Notes: a model not told the origin generated them from the sequence alone. A stretch of DNA of 64,000 bases from Xenophilus azovorans DSM 13620 (GCF_000745855.1 NZ_KN050769.1:19888-83887), one strand, 5' to 3'; counted from the stretch's first letter, positions 27,938-37,624 are shown. Numbers and translations are program-made.

Positions 27938-28765
27938 TCAGGAGCCGGCCAGCAGGGCCACTTTCTGGTCGTCCGCCTCGGGCTTGACGACAGGCGCCAC
28001 CACCGGCACCGGCTGCGCGCGGGGTGCCGGCGGCAGCGTGGGAACGGCGCGGCCCGCTGCCACCTGGGCCAGTCGACTGTGCTCGGCCAGCACCTTGGCG
28101 GCGTAGCCGCCGTCGTCCGGCAGGTTGGCGGCGCCCACGTAGTAGCGCAGCCCGGCCTCGACCGAGCCGGCGCGCGCGATGCATTCCTGCAGCACCTTGA
28201 CGCCCACCCGCATGTTGGTGATCGGGTCGAAGGCCGTGAGCACGCCGCCTGCGCTCTCGTACTTGTCGCCGTGCACGCGCGTCATCACCTGCATCAGGCC
28301 CTGGGCGCCGACGTGGCTTTGCGCGAACGGGTTGAAACTGGACTCGACGGCCATGATGGCCAGGATGAGGTTCGGGTCGAGCTTGGTCTTGCGACCGATC
28401 TCGTAGGCCTCGGCCACCAGCACGCTCAGCGGCTCGACGGCCACCCGGTACTTGCGGCTGAGCCAGTAGGCCACGGCCGCCTGCTGGCGGGGCAGTTCGT
28501 CGGGGTGGGCCGCGGTGGTGCGCTCGATCGCGTTGGGCTGCAGGTCGGTCGCTTCTGGCGCCGGCTTGCGCGATTCCAGCCAGGCCATCAGGCGCTGTTC
28601 GCCGGCCAGTTGCAGGTCGGGCCGGGCCATGAGCGCGACCATCACGAACACGATGGCCAGGCCGATCAGGGCAAAGCCGTTGTGCACCACCTCGAAGAAA
28701 CCTTCGGCGATGTCGCTCACGAAGGTCTGCAGTGATTGCGCACCGCTGCGCAATACGTTGTTCAT
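27938..28765 (-). CDS. Membrane-anchored lytic transglycosylase (SLT-domain protein)
   Basis: The 275-residue protein has one transmembrane helix at about residues 28-47 and a periplasmic soluble lytic transglycosylase domain (about 115-235). Glu141 in AVESSFNP is the catalytic acid. GAQGLMQVM and the later RYYVGAAN segment follow the SLT pattern. It would cut peptidoglycan glycan strands to 1,6-anhydro ends. The C-terminal 40 residues are rich in Pro and Val and look unstructured. It lies upstream of glyA but with its own start region. A separate ncRNA-like transcript is encoded in the opposite direction upstream. Confidence 0.88.
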   Translation of the reverse strand: MNNVLRSGAQSLQTFVSDIAEGFFEVVHNGFALIGLAIVFVMVALMARPDLQLAGEQRLMAWLESRKPAPEATDLQPNAIERTTAAHPDELPRQQAAVAYWLSRKYRVAVEPLSVLVAEAYEIGRKTKLDPNLILAIMAVESSFNPFAQSHVGAQGLMQVMTRVHGDKYESAGGVLTAFDPITNMRVGVKVLQECIARAGSVEAGLRYYVGAANLPDDGGYAAKVLAEHSRLAQVAAGRAVPTLPPAPRAQPVPVVAPVVKPEADDQKVALLAGS

Positions 28766-29068
28766 TCGCTCTTCCTTTCTGTGCGAGGCTTCGAGCGATC
28801 GTCGTGCGGGCGTGGGGCCGGCGCGTCGTGCGACATCGAATCGCGTGGATTGGCAGCTTCCGGTGCCACACGATGCGCGGTAAAAGTGTGTGGTCCTCCG
28901 GTCTCGCCGGCGAGAAATCCGGCGGCGTCAGGGCGTCCTCGACGGAGGAGCAGGCGGGATTTTAAAAGTGGCTAAATACACGGTCAATTATGAGGATTTG
29001 ATTCAATATGCTAAATGGGTTGTTGAAAGGCCGCCAATCGCGGCGCGCCGCCCGATTGAGAAAAGGAC

Positions 29069-29097
29069 TTGCGGTCGCTCGCGCTCGCGCCTAATCT
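29069..29097 (+). promoter_or_regulatory. Sigma70-type promoter for the small RNA at 29104
   Basis: TTGCGG (29069-29074) and TAATCT (29092-29097) are separated by exactly 17 bases. The preceding 28965-29035 stretch is markedly AT-rich for this genome, as expected near a strong promoter. Start of transcription is expected near 29103-29105. No convincing protein start follows within the transcript. Confidence 0.6.
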
Positions 29098-29103
29098 GAG
29101 GCC

Positions 29104-29313
29104 GCCTGAAGAGTCAGGCGCCTGCCAAGGCATCGCGGTCTGCGGGAGCCTTTCCTCCCGTCCAGCGACCCGGTGCCGCGGCCTCTTGGTGGCAATCCCT
29201 TGCCACCGCGCGGGTGGAACGATCAACTTCCGCCCGAGCGCAAGATGGCATAGGCCTTGGGCCGGCCGTCAAGCCCGGTGATCGAGCAATCGGTCACCGG
29301 GCTTTCTCTTTTT
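29104..29313 (+). ncRNA. Candidate structured small RNA (6S-like architecture possible)
   Basis: Between the promoter at 29069-29097 and a strong terminator lies about 170 bases with no credible reading frame but several perfect helices: GCCTGA/TCAGGC (29104-29119), a long-range closing stem CCAAGGC (29125-29131) with GCCTTGG (29254-29260), GGTGGCAA/TTGCCACC (29188-29207) and GGGTGGAA/TTCCGCCC (29212-29235). A GGCAT motif sits next to the 3' closing strand. Length and a closing stem with internal hairpins are compatible with 6S RNA, but I cannot confirm the family. It could equally be a new RNA or a long leader of the downstream gene with an early terminator. Confidence 0.55.
29271..29313 (+). 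terminator. Rho-independent terminator of the 29.1-kb small RNA
   Basis: An 11-base perfect inverted repeat (AAGCCCGGTGA at 29271-29281 and TCACCGGGCTT at 29294-29304) is followed by the T-rich run TTTCTCTTTTT. It ends about 40 bases before the next gene start, so it most likely closes an independent plus-strand transcript rather than the downstream gene. Confidence 0.85.
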
Positions 29314-29354
29314 GCGCCGGGCGCCTGCGAGGCTTGATGCACACTCGGGGCGCC

Positions 29355-32300
29355 ATGAATGCAGCGTCACTGAAGCAGAACAAATGGGTGCGGCGTGGAG
29401 TCGTCGCGTTGGCCGGCCTCCTGTTGCTGTGGCTGCTGCTGTGGCTGGCCGTCCCGCCGATCGCCAAGAGCCAGATCCAGAAGATCGCCAGCGAGCAGCT
29501 CGGCCGGCAGGTCACGATCGGCAAGGTGGACTTCAAGCCCTGGTCGCTGGAGGTCGCCATCGAGGACCTGCGCATCGCCGGCGCGGGCGAGGGGCCGGCC
29601 CAGGTCGAGGTGCGGCGCCTCTATGCCGACGCGGAGCTGCAGTCGCTGCTGCGCCTGGCGCCGGTGATCGACGCGGTCAGCGTCGAGGGGCCGACGATCC
29701 GGGCGGCGCGCCTGGCGGACGGCAAGTACGACTTCGACGACGTGCTGGCGCGGCTGACGGCCGGCCCGCCGAAGCCGCCGGGCGAGCCGGCGCGCTTCGC
29801 GGTCTACAACATCGCCATCACCGGCGGATCGGTGGACTTCGACGACCAGCCGGTGCAGCGCAAGCACGAGTTGCGCGACTTCGAGCTGATGGTGCCCTTC
29901 GTCAGCAGCCTGCCGTCCAAGCGCGAGGTGAAGGTCGAGCCGAGGCTGGCCTTCGCGCTCAACGGCAGCCGCTTCGATTCGTCGGCCCACTCGACCCCTT
30001 TCGCCGACAACCGCAAGACGGACGCGCAACTGCACTTCACCGATCTGGACCTGGCGCCCTACCTGGGCTACGTGCCGGGCGGCCTGCCGGTGAAGCTGCT
30101 GGCGGGCAAGCTGGGCGCCGACCTGAAGTTCGATTTCGAGCGGACCGAGGCCTCGTCGCTGCGCATCAGCGGCGGCATCGAGGCGCAGGGGATCAAGCTG
30201 GCCGACCGCGCCGGCCGCGATCTGCTGGACCTCGCCTCGTTCAAGCTGGGCCTGGCCGACGTGCGGCCGCTGGAGGGCGTCGTGCACCTGGACAGCGTGG
30301 CCTTCGCCGGCCCGCAGCTCACGGTGGCGCGCGACGCGCAGGGGCAGCTCAACCTCCTGGCGACCGACGCCCGCACGGGCGAGGAGCGCAAGGTCGCCAC
30401 GGTGCCTGCCGAACCGGCACCGCCCGCCGACAAGGCGCCGGCCGCCGATGCCGCGCCGGCGTGGAAGGTGCAGGTGGACAAGGTCACGCTGCAGGACGGG
30501 CGCATCGGCTGGCGCGACGAGACGACGGCGCCGGCGGCCGCCGTCGACCTGACGCAGTTGCAGGTCGAGGCCGAGGGCATCGTCTGGCCGATGGACAAGC
30601 CGGCGCGCTGGCACGGCTCGCTGAATGTGGGGGAGGCGCCGTTCAGGTTCCAGGGCGAGGGCACGGACAAGGCGGCGCAGGTGAAGACCGAGCTGGAGTC
30701 CCTGCCGCTGACGGTGGCCGCACCCTACCTGGCGCAGGCGCTGGAGCCGTCGGTGGACGGCAAGCTCAGCGGCCAGATCGACGTGGACTGGGCCGCCCCG
30801 AACCTGAAGGTGAACGCGCGGCGCCTCGCGCTCGACGGGCTGGCGATGACGCAGGGCAAGACGGCGCTGGCCAGCGTGGGGCGCTTCGAGGTGGCCGATG
30901 CGCAGGTGGACCTGGCCGGACGCACCGTCGCCATCGGCAGCCTCACGGCGGCCAAGCCCAAGATCCGCGTCGAGCGCGACGAACAGAAGCGCTGGATGTT
31001 CGAGCGCTGGATGAAGGCGCCGGGCAGCGGCGCGCCGGCCCAGGTGGCGGCGCCGAAGACGCCCGCCGCCCAGGAGGCTGCGCAGGCCTCGCCCTGGAAG
31101 CTCAGCATCGCGACGCTGGCGGTGGACGGCGGCGACGTCACCTATGCCGACAAGGCCGATGCCGAGGCGCCGGTGGCGGTGGAGATCAGCGCCCTGCGGC
31201 TGAAGGCAGGGCAGATCGCGCCGGGCACCGCCACCGCGTCGCCGGTGGAACTGTCCGGGCGCATCGGCGCTACCCGCCGCATCGAGCCGGGGCGCTTCGA
31301 CTTCAAGGGCAAGCTGGTGCTGGAGCCGATCGCGGTCGAGGGCCGGCTGGAAGCGGCGTCGATCCCGGCGCACGCCTTCAAGGCCTACTTCGGCGATGCG
31401 CTGAACGTGGACATCCGCCGCTCGTACGCCAACTACCGGGGCACGCTGCGCTTCGCCCAGGCCAAGGACGGCATCCGCCTCAGGGTGGCGGGCGACACGG
31501 CGATCGACGACTTCCGCGCCGACAGCGCCGCGCTCACGCGCAAGGGCAGCTTCGGCGACGGCAACCGGCGCCTGCTGAGCTGGAAGGCGCTCGACCTGCG
31601 CGGCCTGCAGGTGGCGATGGAGCCGGGCGTGCCGCTCAAGGTGGACGTGCGCGAGACCACGCTTACCGACGTCTTCGCCCGCATCATCGTGGAGGAGAGC
31701 GGCCGCCTGAACCTGCAGAGCCTGACGAAGAAGGGCGCCGAAGAGAGTGCGGCCGCCGATGCCGCCAGGCCCGACCCGACTGCGCGCCGCGCCGCCGGCG
31801 GGGCGACCGTCACCACCAACGAGCCGGCGCCCGCGGATGCCGGCGGACGCACCGTCTCCGCGGAGGAGGCCGTGGGCAGCGAGCCGGCCGCGGCGGCCGC
31901 GCCGCAGGCCGCAGCCGCGCCGACGGCGCCCGATCCGATGGCGCCGGTCATCCACTTCGGCCCGGTGAGCGTCGTCAACGGCACGGTGGACTTCACCGAC
32001 CTGTTCATCAAGCCCAACTATTCGGCCGACCTGAGCCAGCTCACCGGCAAGCTCAGCGCCTTCGCGTCGCAGCCCAAGGACGGGCAGACCCAGCTGGCCG
32101 ACCTGGAGCTGCGCGGCAAGGCGCAGCAGACGGCCGAACTGGAGATCATGGGCAAGCTCAACCCGCTGGCCAAGCCGCTGGAGCTGGACATCACGGCCAA
32201 GATGCGCGACCTGGACCTGCCGCCGCTGTCGCCGTACTCGGTGCGCTATGCCGGCCACGGCATCGAGCGCGGCAAGCTCAGCCTGGACGTGAACTACAAG

Positions 32301-33140
32301 GTCGCGCCCGACGGCCGCCTGACCGCCACCAACAACCTGGTGCTCAACCAGCTGGAGTTCGGCGATGCCGTCGAGGGCGCGCCGGCCAGCCTGCCGGTGC
32401 GGCTGGCGGTGGCGCTGCTGGCCGATCGCAACGGCGTGATCGACGTGGACCTGCCGCTGTCCGGCTCGATCAACGACCCGCAGTTCCGCGTCGGCCCGCT
32501 GATCTGGAAGGCGGTACTCAACCTGATCACCAAGGCCGTGACGGCGCCCTTCAGCCTGCTGACCGGCGGCCTGGGCGGCGGCGGGGGCGATGCCAGCACG
32601 ATCGCCTTCGCGCCCGGCAGCGCCGAACTGGACGACGCGGCCAGGCAGGCGCTGGACAAGGTGGCCAAGGCGCTGACCGACCGGCCGGCGCTGCGCCTGA
32701 CGGTGGTCGGCCAGTCCGACTTCGAGAAGGAGCGCGAGGCGGCCAAGCGCCAGCGCCTGCGCCAGATGACGATGGGCGAGAAGCGCCGCGCCGCGCTGCG
32801 CAACAAGGAAGACCCCGCGAAGATCGGCCCGGTGACCGATGCCGAGTACCCCGAGCTGCTGGAAGCCGTCTACAAGCGCGCCGACATCACCAAGCCGCGC
32901 AACATGATCGGCATGGCCAGGAAGCTGCCGACCGAGGAGATGGAAAAGCTGCTGCTGGCCAGCATCGAGGTGGACGAGCAGGCGGTGCGCGAGCTGGCCG
33001 TGGCACGTGGCGCGGCCGTGCGCGACTACCTGGTCGAGCACAAGCTCCCCTCGGAGCGCCTGTTCCTCGGCGCGGTGCAGACCAAGGCGGGCGGCAAGGA
33101 CTGGAAGCCCGGCGCCGAGCTCAAACTCGATATGAAGTAG
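29355..33140 (+). CDS. AsmA-like DUF748 protein
   Basis: The 1261-residue envelope protein has a single N-terminal transmembrane anchor (about residues 13-33) followed by a long beta-rich periplasmic region of AsmA/DUF748 type: repeated short segments such as VTIGKVDFKPWSLEVAIEDL and NLNLLATD-like strands. An Ala/Pro/Glu-rich linker lies around residue 805-860. The C-terminal part includes IAFAPGSAELDD and LRLTVVGQSD, which resembles an OmpA-like peptidoglycan-binding fold. AsmA-like proteins form bridges that move phospholipids to the outer membrane, and a similar role is inferred. ATG 29355 starts the anchor cleanly, and ATG 29337 is an alternative. Confidence 0.85.
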   Translation: MNAASLKQNKWVRRGVVALAGLLLLWLLLWLAVPPIAKSQIQKIASEQLGRQVTIGKVDFKPWSLEVAIEDLRIAGAGEGPAQVEVRRLYADAELQSLLRLAPVIDAVSVEGPTIRAARLADGKYDFDDVLARLTAGPPKPPGEPARFAVYNIAITGGSVDFDDQPVQRKHELRDFELMVPFVSSLPSKREVKVEPRLAFALNGSRFDSSAHSTPFADNRKTDAQLHFTDLDLAPYLGYVPGGLPVKLLAGKLGADLKFDFERTEASSLRISGGIEAQGIKLADRAGRDLLDLASFKLGLADVRPLEGVVHLDSVAFAGPQLTVARDAQGQLNLLATDARTGEERKVATVPAEPAPPADKAPAADAAPAWKVQVDKVTLQDGRIGWRDETTAPAAAVDLTQLQVEAEGIVWPMDKPARWHGSLNVGEAPFRFQGEGTDKAAQVKTELESLPLTVAAPYLAQALEPSVDGKLSGQIDVDWAAPNLKVNARRLALDGLAMTQGKTALASVGRFEVADAQVDLAGRTVAIGSLTAAKPKIRVERDEQKRWMFERWMKAPGSGAPAQVAAPKTPAAQEAAQASPWKLSIATLAVDGGDVTYADKADAEAPVAVEISALRLKAGQIAPGTATASPVELSGRIGATRRIEPGRFDFKGKLVLEPIAVEGRLEAASIPAHAFKAYFGDALNVDIRRSYANYRGTLRFAQAKDGIRLRVAGDTAIDDFRADSAALTRKGSFGDGNRRLLSWKALDLRGLQVAMEPGVPLKVDVRETTLTDVFARIIVEESGRLNLQSLTKKGAEESAAADAARPDPTARRAAGGATVTTNEPAPADAGGRTVSAEEAVGSEPAAAAAPQAAAAPTAPDPMAPVIHFGPVSVVNGTVDFTDLFIKPNYSADLSQLTGKLSAFASQPKDGQTQLADLELRGKAQQTAELEIMGKLNPLAKPLELDITAKMRDLDLPPLSPYSVRYAGHGIERGKLSLDVNYKVAPDGRLTATNNLVLNQLEFGDAVEGAPASLPVRLAVALLADRNGVIDVDLPLSGSINDPQFRVGPLIWKAVLNLITKAVTAPFSLLTGGLGGGGGDASTIAFAPGSAELDDAARQALDKVAKALTDRPALRLTVVGQSDFEKEREAAKRQRLRQMTMGEKRRAALRNKEDPAKIGPVTDAEYPELLEAVYKRADITKPRNMIGMARKLPTEEMEKLLLASIEVDEQAVRELAVARGAAVRDYLVEHKLPSERLFLGAVQTKAGGKDWKPGAELKLDMK

Positions 33141-33301
33141 CCCGGCGCCCCGGCGCGGGCAAGGGGCAGGGCGCTTCGGGTTTCCGATGCCATGCTCCTG
33201 GGCGACAATGTGCGGCTCGCGCCGGCTTTGCCGGCGCCTGCGCTTGAGGGGCCTTTGGGCCCTTCGGCGTCTGTCCAACGACCTTTTCCCTTCCGCGCGC
33301 A

Positions 33302-36013
33302 GTGACCCACGCCAGCAAACACGACCTTTCCACCCTCGACCAGCTCACCGGCGGCGCGTTCACCGCGCCCACTTCCGGCGAGCGGGCCCAGCGCATCCGC
33401 GACTGGCTGGCGACCGACCCGGCGCCGGAGCTGATGCAGGAGGCGTTCAAGGAATTGAGCGGCCGCGACAAGGGCGCCGCGCGCGCCCTGCGCGAGCGGC
33501 TGGACGAGATCAAGCGCGCCAAGGGCCAGGAGGCGATCGCCGCCGAGTGGTCGGCCAAGGCCGAGGCGCTGCTGGCCCAGCCGCGCCTGAACATCGCCGA
33601 CGCGATGGCCTGGCAGCGCGATGCGGCCAAGGCCGGCGCGCCGCTGTCGCGCGAGCCGCTGGCCGGCCTGCGCACGCGCCTGGCCGAGCGCGTCAAGGGC
33701 ATCGAGGACCTGCAGCACCGCGCCCAGGTGCACCGCGAGGCGGCGCTGCTGCTGGCGCAGCGCTTCGAGGTGCTGTCCACCAAGCCCTGGCACGACGCGC
33801 AGGCGGCCGAGGAGGCCCTGCGCGCCGATGTCGCCGCCTGGACCGCCCAGGCCGACGAGATGGCGCAGGACGCCAACTGGGGCAGCCTGGACGCGCGCTA
33901 CGCCTCGCAGCTGGACAGTTCGCGCGCGCAGCTGCAGGTGGTGTCCGACGCCTTCCATGCCGCGCTGGCGCAGACCATCGCCGCCGCGGCGGACGCCGAG
34001 GCGCCGCTGCCGCCCGTGCCCGTCTGGGCCGACGAACTGCGCGCCGCCCGCGGCCTGCCGCCCGAAGGCACCGCGGCCGCGCCGGCCAAGGCGCCGGCCG
34101 CGCCCAAGGTCGATCCGGCCGCCCGTGCCGCGGCCGAGGAGGCCGTGCAGGCCGCGCTGGCGAAGCTGGAGCAGGCCACCGCCGAGGGCCAGGGCAAGAC
34201 CAGCCAGGGCGCCGCCGCGGCGCTGCGCGCGGTGCTCAAGGACCACGGCAAGCTGGTCGGCAATGCGCTCGAAGCCCGCGTGCATGCCGCGCTGGTGGCC
34301 GCGGGCGAACTGGAGGGCTGGCAGCGCTGGAGCGCCGACAAGGTGCGCGAAGACCTGGTCGCCAAGGCTGAAAGCCTGCTCAACCGACCCGAAGGCCAGG
34401 CCCTGGGTGGGCGCAAGATGCAGGAGCAGTTGCGTGCCCTGCGCGAGCAGTGGAAGCAGGTCGACCAGGGCGGCGCGCCCAACCACGCGCTGTGGAAGCG
34501 CTTCGACGAGGCTTGCAACCAGGCCCACAAGGTGGTCGAGGCCTGGCTGGAGAAGGTGCGCGCCGACGCGGCCGAGCACCGCGGCCAGCGCGAGAAACTG
34601 ATCCAGGAACTGGCCGACTGGGCCGCCGCCCACTCCGGCGACGACCTCAAGGCGCTCAACCGCGGCCTGCACCAGTTCGCCGACCGCTGGCGCGATGCCG
34701 GCCACGTCAGCGAGAAGGTGTTCGCCGAACTGCAGCCGAAATGGAACGAGGCGATGGCCGCCGCCCGCGCGCCGCTGGAGGCGGCGCAGAAGGCCAGCGT
34801 CGAGCGCCGCCAGCAGCTCATCGCCGAAGCCACCGAACTGGGTGCTTCGCCGCAGTTGCGCATCGACGCCGTCAAGACGCTGCAGCAGCGTTGGCAGGCC
34901 GAGGCGCAGGCGGTGCCGCTGGAGCGCCGGCAGGAACAGAAGCTGTGGGATGCCTTCCGCAAGCCCATCGACGAGGCCTTCCAGCGCAAGAGCGCCGAAC
35001 GCGAGCGCGCCGCCGCGGCCATGAGCGAACACGACCGCGCCGTGCTGGAAGCCTCCAAGGCCGTGGAGGCCGCCAACGCCGCCGGCGATGCGCAGAAGAT
35101 CCGCGCTGCGGTGGCGCAACTGGAGGCCGCGCTGCGCGGCGAACTGCCGGCTGCGCCGGCGCCGGCCCAGGAAGCCGCGCCGCCTGCAGCCGCGGACGAG
35201 AACACGCCGCCGGTTGCCGATGCGGCCACGCAGCAGGGCGAAGAGGCGTCGCCGCCGGCTTCCGCCGACGGCGGCGAGGCAGATGCTTCCAGCGAGGCCG
35301 CCGCGCCTGCCCCTGCGCCCAAGGCCGCGCCCAAGCCGGTCGTGGCCGTGCGTGGCGACGACCGCCCGGGCGCCCGTCAGCCGGCCTTGCCGGCGGGCCG
35401 CGCCGCAGGCCGGCCCGGCGACCGCCGCGACGCACGCGGCGCAGCGCCGGGACGCGGCGGCGACCGCGGCGGGCGATTCGGCGCATCCGGGCCGGGTGAC
35501 CGTGCCGGCGGCCGTTTCGGCGACCGCCCCGTGCGCGAGCCGCGCGGCCCGCGCCTGGGCGATGCCGCCTTCCGCGCCCAGCGCGAGGCCATGGAGCATG
35601 CACAGGTCGCACTGCGCAAGCTGGCGGCCCAGGCGCACGGCGAGGTGCTGACGCAACTGGTCGGCGCCTGGGAGCAGCGCAGCGCCGAGGCCCTGCCCAG
35701 CGCGCAGGACCTGGGGCGGGGCGTGTCCTCGTCCGTGCGCAACCAGTGGGCACAGGCCCTGGCCTCAGCGCCCGGCGGCGGCGATGCGGGTGAGGCGCTG
35801 CTGCGGCTGGAGATGGCGGCCGACGTGCCGACGCCTGCCGAGCAACTGGAGGCGCGCCGGGCGCTGCAACTGAAGTTGCTGACCCGCCGCAACGAGCCGG
35901 GCCCGGCCGAGACCTGGGCCCAGGACGCCGGCAGGGTGCTGGCCAGCGCGCACGACGCCGCCAGCGCGCGCCGCCTGCAGAGCGCGCTGCGCACGCTGCT
36001 GCGCAAGGGCTGA
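33302..36013 (+). CDS. DUF349 multi-repeat protein with an Arg/Gly-rich segment
   Basis: The 903-residue protein starts with GTG. It carries several DUF349 helical repeats (roughly residues 230-610), each with patterns like LWKRFDEACNQ, LWDAFRKPIDEAFQRK and WRDAGHVSEKVFAEL. The rest of the N-terminal half is alanine- and glutamate-rich coiled coil. Residues about 680-755 form a low-complexity Arg/Gly-rich tract (GDRRDARGAAPGRGGDRGGRF and similar), then a helical C-terminal domain ends the protein. DUF349 proteins have no settled function. The RG tract suggests nucleic-acid binding. It stands alone on the plus strand and is convergent with mtfA. Confidence 0.8.
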   Translation: MTHASKHDLSTLDQLTGGAFTAPTSGERAQRIRDWLATDPAPELMQEAFKELSGRDKGAARALRERLDEIKRAKGQEAIAAEWSAKAEALLAQPRLNIADAMAWQRDAAKAGAPLSREPLAGLRTRLAERVKGIEDLQHRAQVHREAALLLAQRFEVLSTKPWHDAQAAEEALRADVAAWTAQADEMAQDANWGSLDARYASQLDSSRAQLQVVSDAFHAALAQTIAAAADAEAPLPPVPVWADELRAARGLPPEGTAAAPAKAPAAPKVDPAARAAAEEAVQAALAKLEQATAEGQGKTSQGAAAALRAVLKDHGKLVGNALEARVHAALVAAGELEGWQRWSADKVREDLVAKAESLLNRPEGQALGGRKMQEQLRALREQWKQVDQGGAPNHALWKRFDEACNQAHKVVEAWLEKVRADAAEHRGQREKLIQELADWAAAHSGDDLKALNRGLHQFADRWRDAGHVSEKVFAELQPKWNEAMAAARAPLEAAQKASVERRQQLIAEATELGASPQLRIDAVKTLQQRWQAEAQAVPLERRQEQKLWDAFRKPIDEAFQRKSAERERAAAAMSEHDRAVLEASKAVEAANAAGDAQKIRAAVAQLEAALRGELPAAPAPAQEAAPPAAADENTPPVADAATQQGEEASPPASADGGEADASSEAAAPAPAPKAAPKPVVAVRGDDRPGARQPALPAGRAAGRPGDRRDARGAAPGRGGDRGGRFGASGPGDRAGGRFGDRPVREPRGPRLGDAAFRAQREAMEHAQVALRKLAAQAHGEVLTQLVGAWEQRSAEALPSAQDLGRGVSSSVRNQWAQALASAPGGGDAGEALLRLEMAADVPTPAEQLEARRALQLKLLTRRNEPGPAETWAQDAGRVLASAHDAASARRLQSALRTLLRKG

Positions 36014-36039
36014 GGCGCGGCGCGCCCGGCCCGGGCGCT

Positions 36040-36834
36040 TCAGCGGCCGGGCCTGAAGAAGGCGTCGAACAGCGGCGCCAGCGTGCCCATCTCGCGGCCG
36101 AAGCGCGCGCGGTCCACGAAGTAGGCCTCGCACGCGACGGCGAAGAACTCGGCCATCGACGAGGCGGCGTAGCCGTCCAGCCAGGGCGGCTCGCCGCCGA
36201 AGCGCTCGGCCACGACGGCCTGTTCGCGGAAGGCGTCGTAGGCCGGCGCCATCGCCGCCATCCAGGCGGCGCGCGCCTCACGCGCCGTGCGCGTGCCGGC
36301 GAAGCCGGCCGGCAGGGGCGGGCAGCCGTCCACCAGGCCGTCGCGCATGTCGATCTTGTGCGCGAACTCGTGGATCACGACGTTGAGGATCGGGCCGGCC
36401 GCCTCGGCATTGCCGCCTTCCTGCACGTGCGGCCACGAGAGCATCACCGGCCCGTGCTCGCGCGCCTCGCCGATGATGGCCTCGTCGTACTCGTGCACCA
36501 CGCCGGCCTCGTCCACCGCCACGCGGCGCGTGCTCACCTCCGAAGGCACGACCACGATGCCGACGAAGTCGTCGTACCAGGCCAGGCCGCCGGGCAGGTG
36601 CAGCACCGGCAGCACCGCCTGCGCGGCGATGGCCAGCGCCACGGCGTCGGTGATCTCGAAGCCGAGCGCGCCGTTGAACTCCTTGTCCTGCAGGAAGCGG
36701 GCGCTCAGGTCGCGCAGCCGCGCGATGTCCTGCGCCGGCCGTGCGGCGAGGAAGGGGTAGGCCGCCAGCGTGGACTGCCAGGCGGCTTCGGGGATCTCGG
36801 GAGCGGCCCGCAGGCCGCGCAGCCAGCGCAGCAT
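36040..36834 (-). CDS. mtfA: Zinc-dependent peptidase MtfA (M90 family)
   Basis: The 264-residue cytosolic protein has the gluzincin motif HEFAH (His155, Glu156, His159) within NVVIHEFAHKIDMRDG, and a downstream Glu in SMAEFFAVACEAYF as third ligand. In E. coli, MtfA binds the Mlc repressor and has aminopeptidase activity, linking it to glucose transport control. Whether Mlc exists here is unknown. The start is 7 bases after the lpxH stop, so the two are likely co-transcribed. Confidence 0.92.
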   Translation of the reverse strand: MLRWLRGLRAAPEIPEAAWQSTLAAYPFLAARPAQDIARLRDLSARFLQDKEFNGALGFEITDAVALAIAAQAVLPVLHLPGGLAWYDDFVGIVVVPSEVSTRRVAVDEAGVVHEYDEAIIGEAREHGPVMLSWPHVQEGGNAEAAGPILNVVIHEFAHKIDMRDGLVDGCPPLPAGFAGTRTAREARAAWMAAMAPAYDAFREQAVVAERFGGEPPWLDGYAASSMAEFFAVACEAYFVDRARFGREMGTLAPLFDAFFRPGR

Positions 36835-36841
36835 CGGTCCG

Positions 36842-37624
36842 TCAGGCGCTCGCGCTCAATGCCATGCGCTGCGGCCCGTCGGCGGTCAGGCGCAGCACTT
36901 CGGCGCGGGGCGGCCGCGCGGCGGCGTCCCAGTCGCTGAGCACCCAGCGCGCCCGCCCGTCGCCCAGGTCGTGCTCGGCGGGGCGGTGCGTGTGGCCGTG
37001 GATCAGGACCGGCGCATCCGCACGGCGCAGCCAGTCGCGCGCGGCCCCGGCATCCACGTCGGCCCAGACGGCGCGCGGATCGGCCTTGCGCGCCTCCGAC
37101 TGCGTGCGGATCTGCCGCGCCACCGTCCGGCGCTCGGCCAGCGGCCGGGCCAGGAAGGCCGACTGCCAGCCGGGCGAGCGCACCTGCGCGCGGAAGGCGA
37201 GGTAGTCCGTGTCTTCCAGGCACAGCAGGTCGCCGTGGCTGAGCAGCCAGCGGCAGCCCGCGAACACCAGCACGGTGGGTTCGGCCAGCAGGGTGAGGCC
37301 GGCGCGCGCGGCGAAGCCGGGGCCGACGAGGAAGTCGCGGTTGCCGTGCAGGAAGAAGACCGGGCGCCGGCGGGCCTCGGCGGCGAGCACCTCGGCGCAG
37401 TGCGACTCGAAGCTGCCGGGCTCATCGGCCGCATCGTCGCCAACCCAGACCTCGAACAGGTCGCCCAGGATGAAGAGCGCGTCCGCCGGCGTGTCGGCGA
37501 GGTAGCGTTCCCACAGCGCGAGCGTGGCGCTGTCCGAGGTCTGCAGGTGCAGGTCGGAGACGAGGTCGACCACGCGCCAGCCGGCGGGCGCCTGCAGTGC
37601 GGCGAAGGCGGCTTCGTCCATCAT
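36842..37624 (-). CDS. lpxH: UDP-2,3-diacylglucosamine diphosphatase
   Basis: The 260-residue calcineurin-like phosphoesterase acts in lipid A synthesis, cleaving UDP-2,3-diacylglucosamine to lipid X and UMP at the inner membrane. Metal-binding motifs are visible: SDLHL near the start, GDLFEVWVGDD, HGNRD, LSHGD and HGHTHRP. Two adjacent ATG codons (37624, 37621) can start it. It lies between ppiB and mtfA on the minus strand with short gaps. Confidence 0.94.
   Translation of the reverse strand: MMDEAAFAALQAPAGWRVVDLVSDLHLQTSDSATLALWERYLADTPADALFILGDLFEVWVGDDAADEPGSFESHCAEVLAAEARRRPVFFLHGNRDFLVGPGFAARAGLTLLAEPTVLVFAGCRWLLSHGDLLCLEDTDYLAFRAQVRSPGWQSAFLARPLAERRTVARQIRTQSEARKADPRAVWADVDAGAARDWLRRADAPVLIHGHTHRPAEHDLGDGRARWVLSDWDAAARPPRAEVLRLTADGPQRMALSASA

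Noticed and set aside
28890..29099. Short frame of 69 codons ahead of the small RNA
   Set aside because: No ribosome site. Its end runs through the promoter of the RNA, and it has no recognisable motif.
29367..33278. Long minus-strand frame opposite the DUF748 gene
   Set aside because: Low-complexity Arg/His/Leu composition and no domain motifs. It is a shadow of the plus-strand gene.
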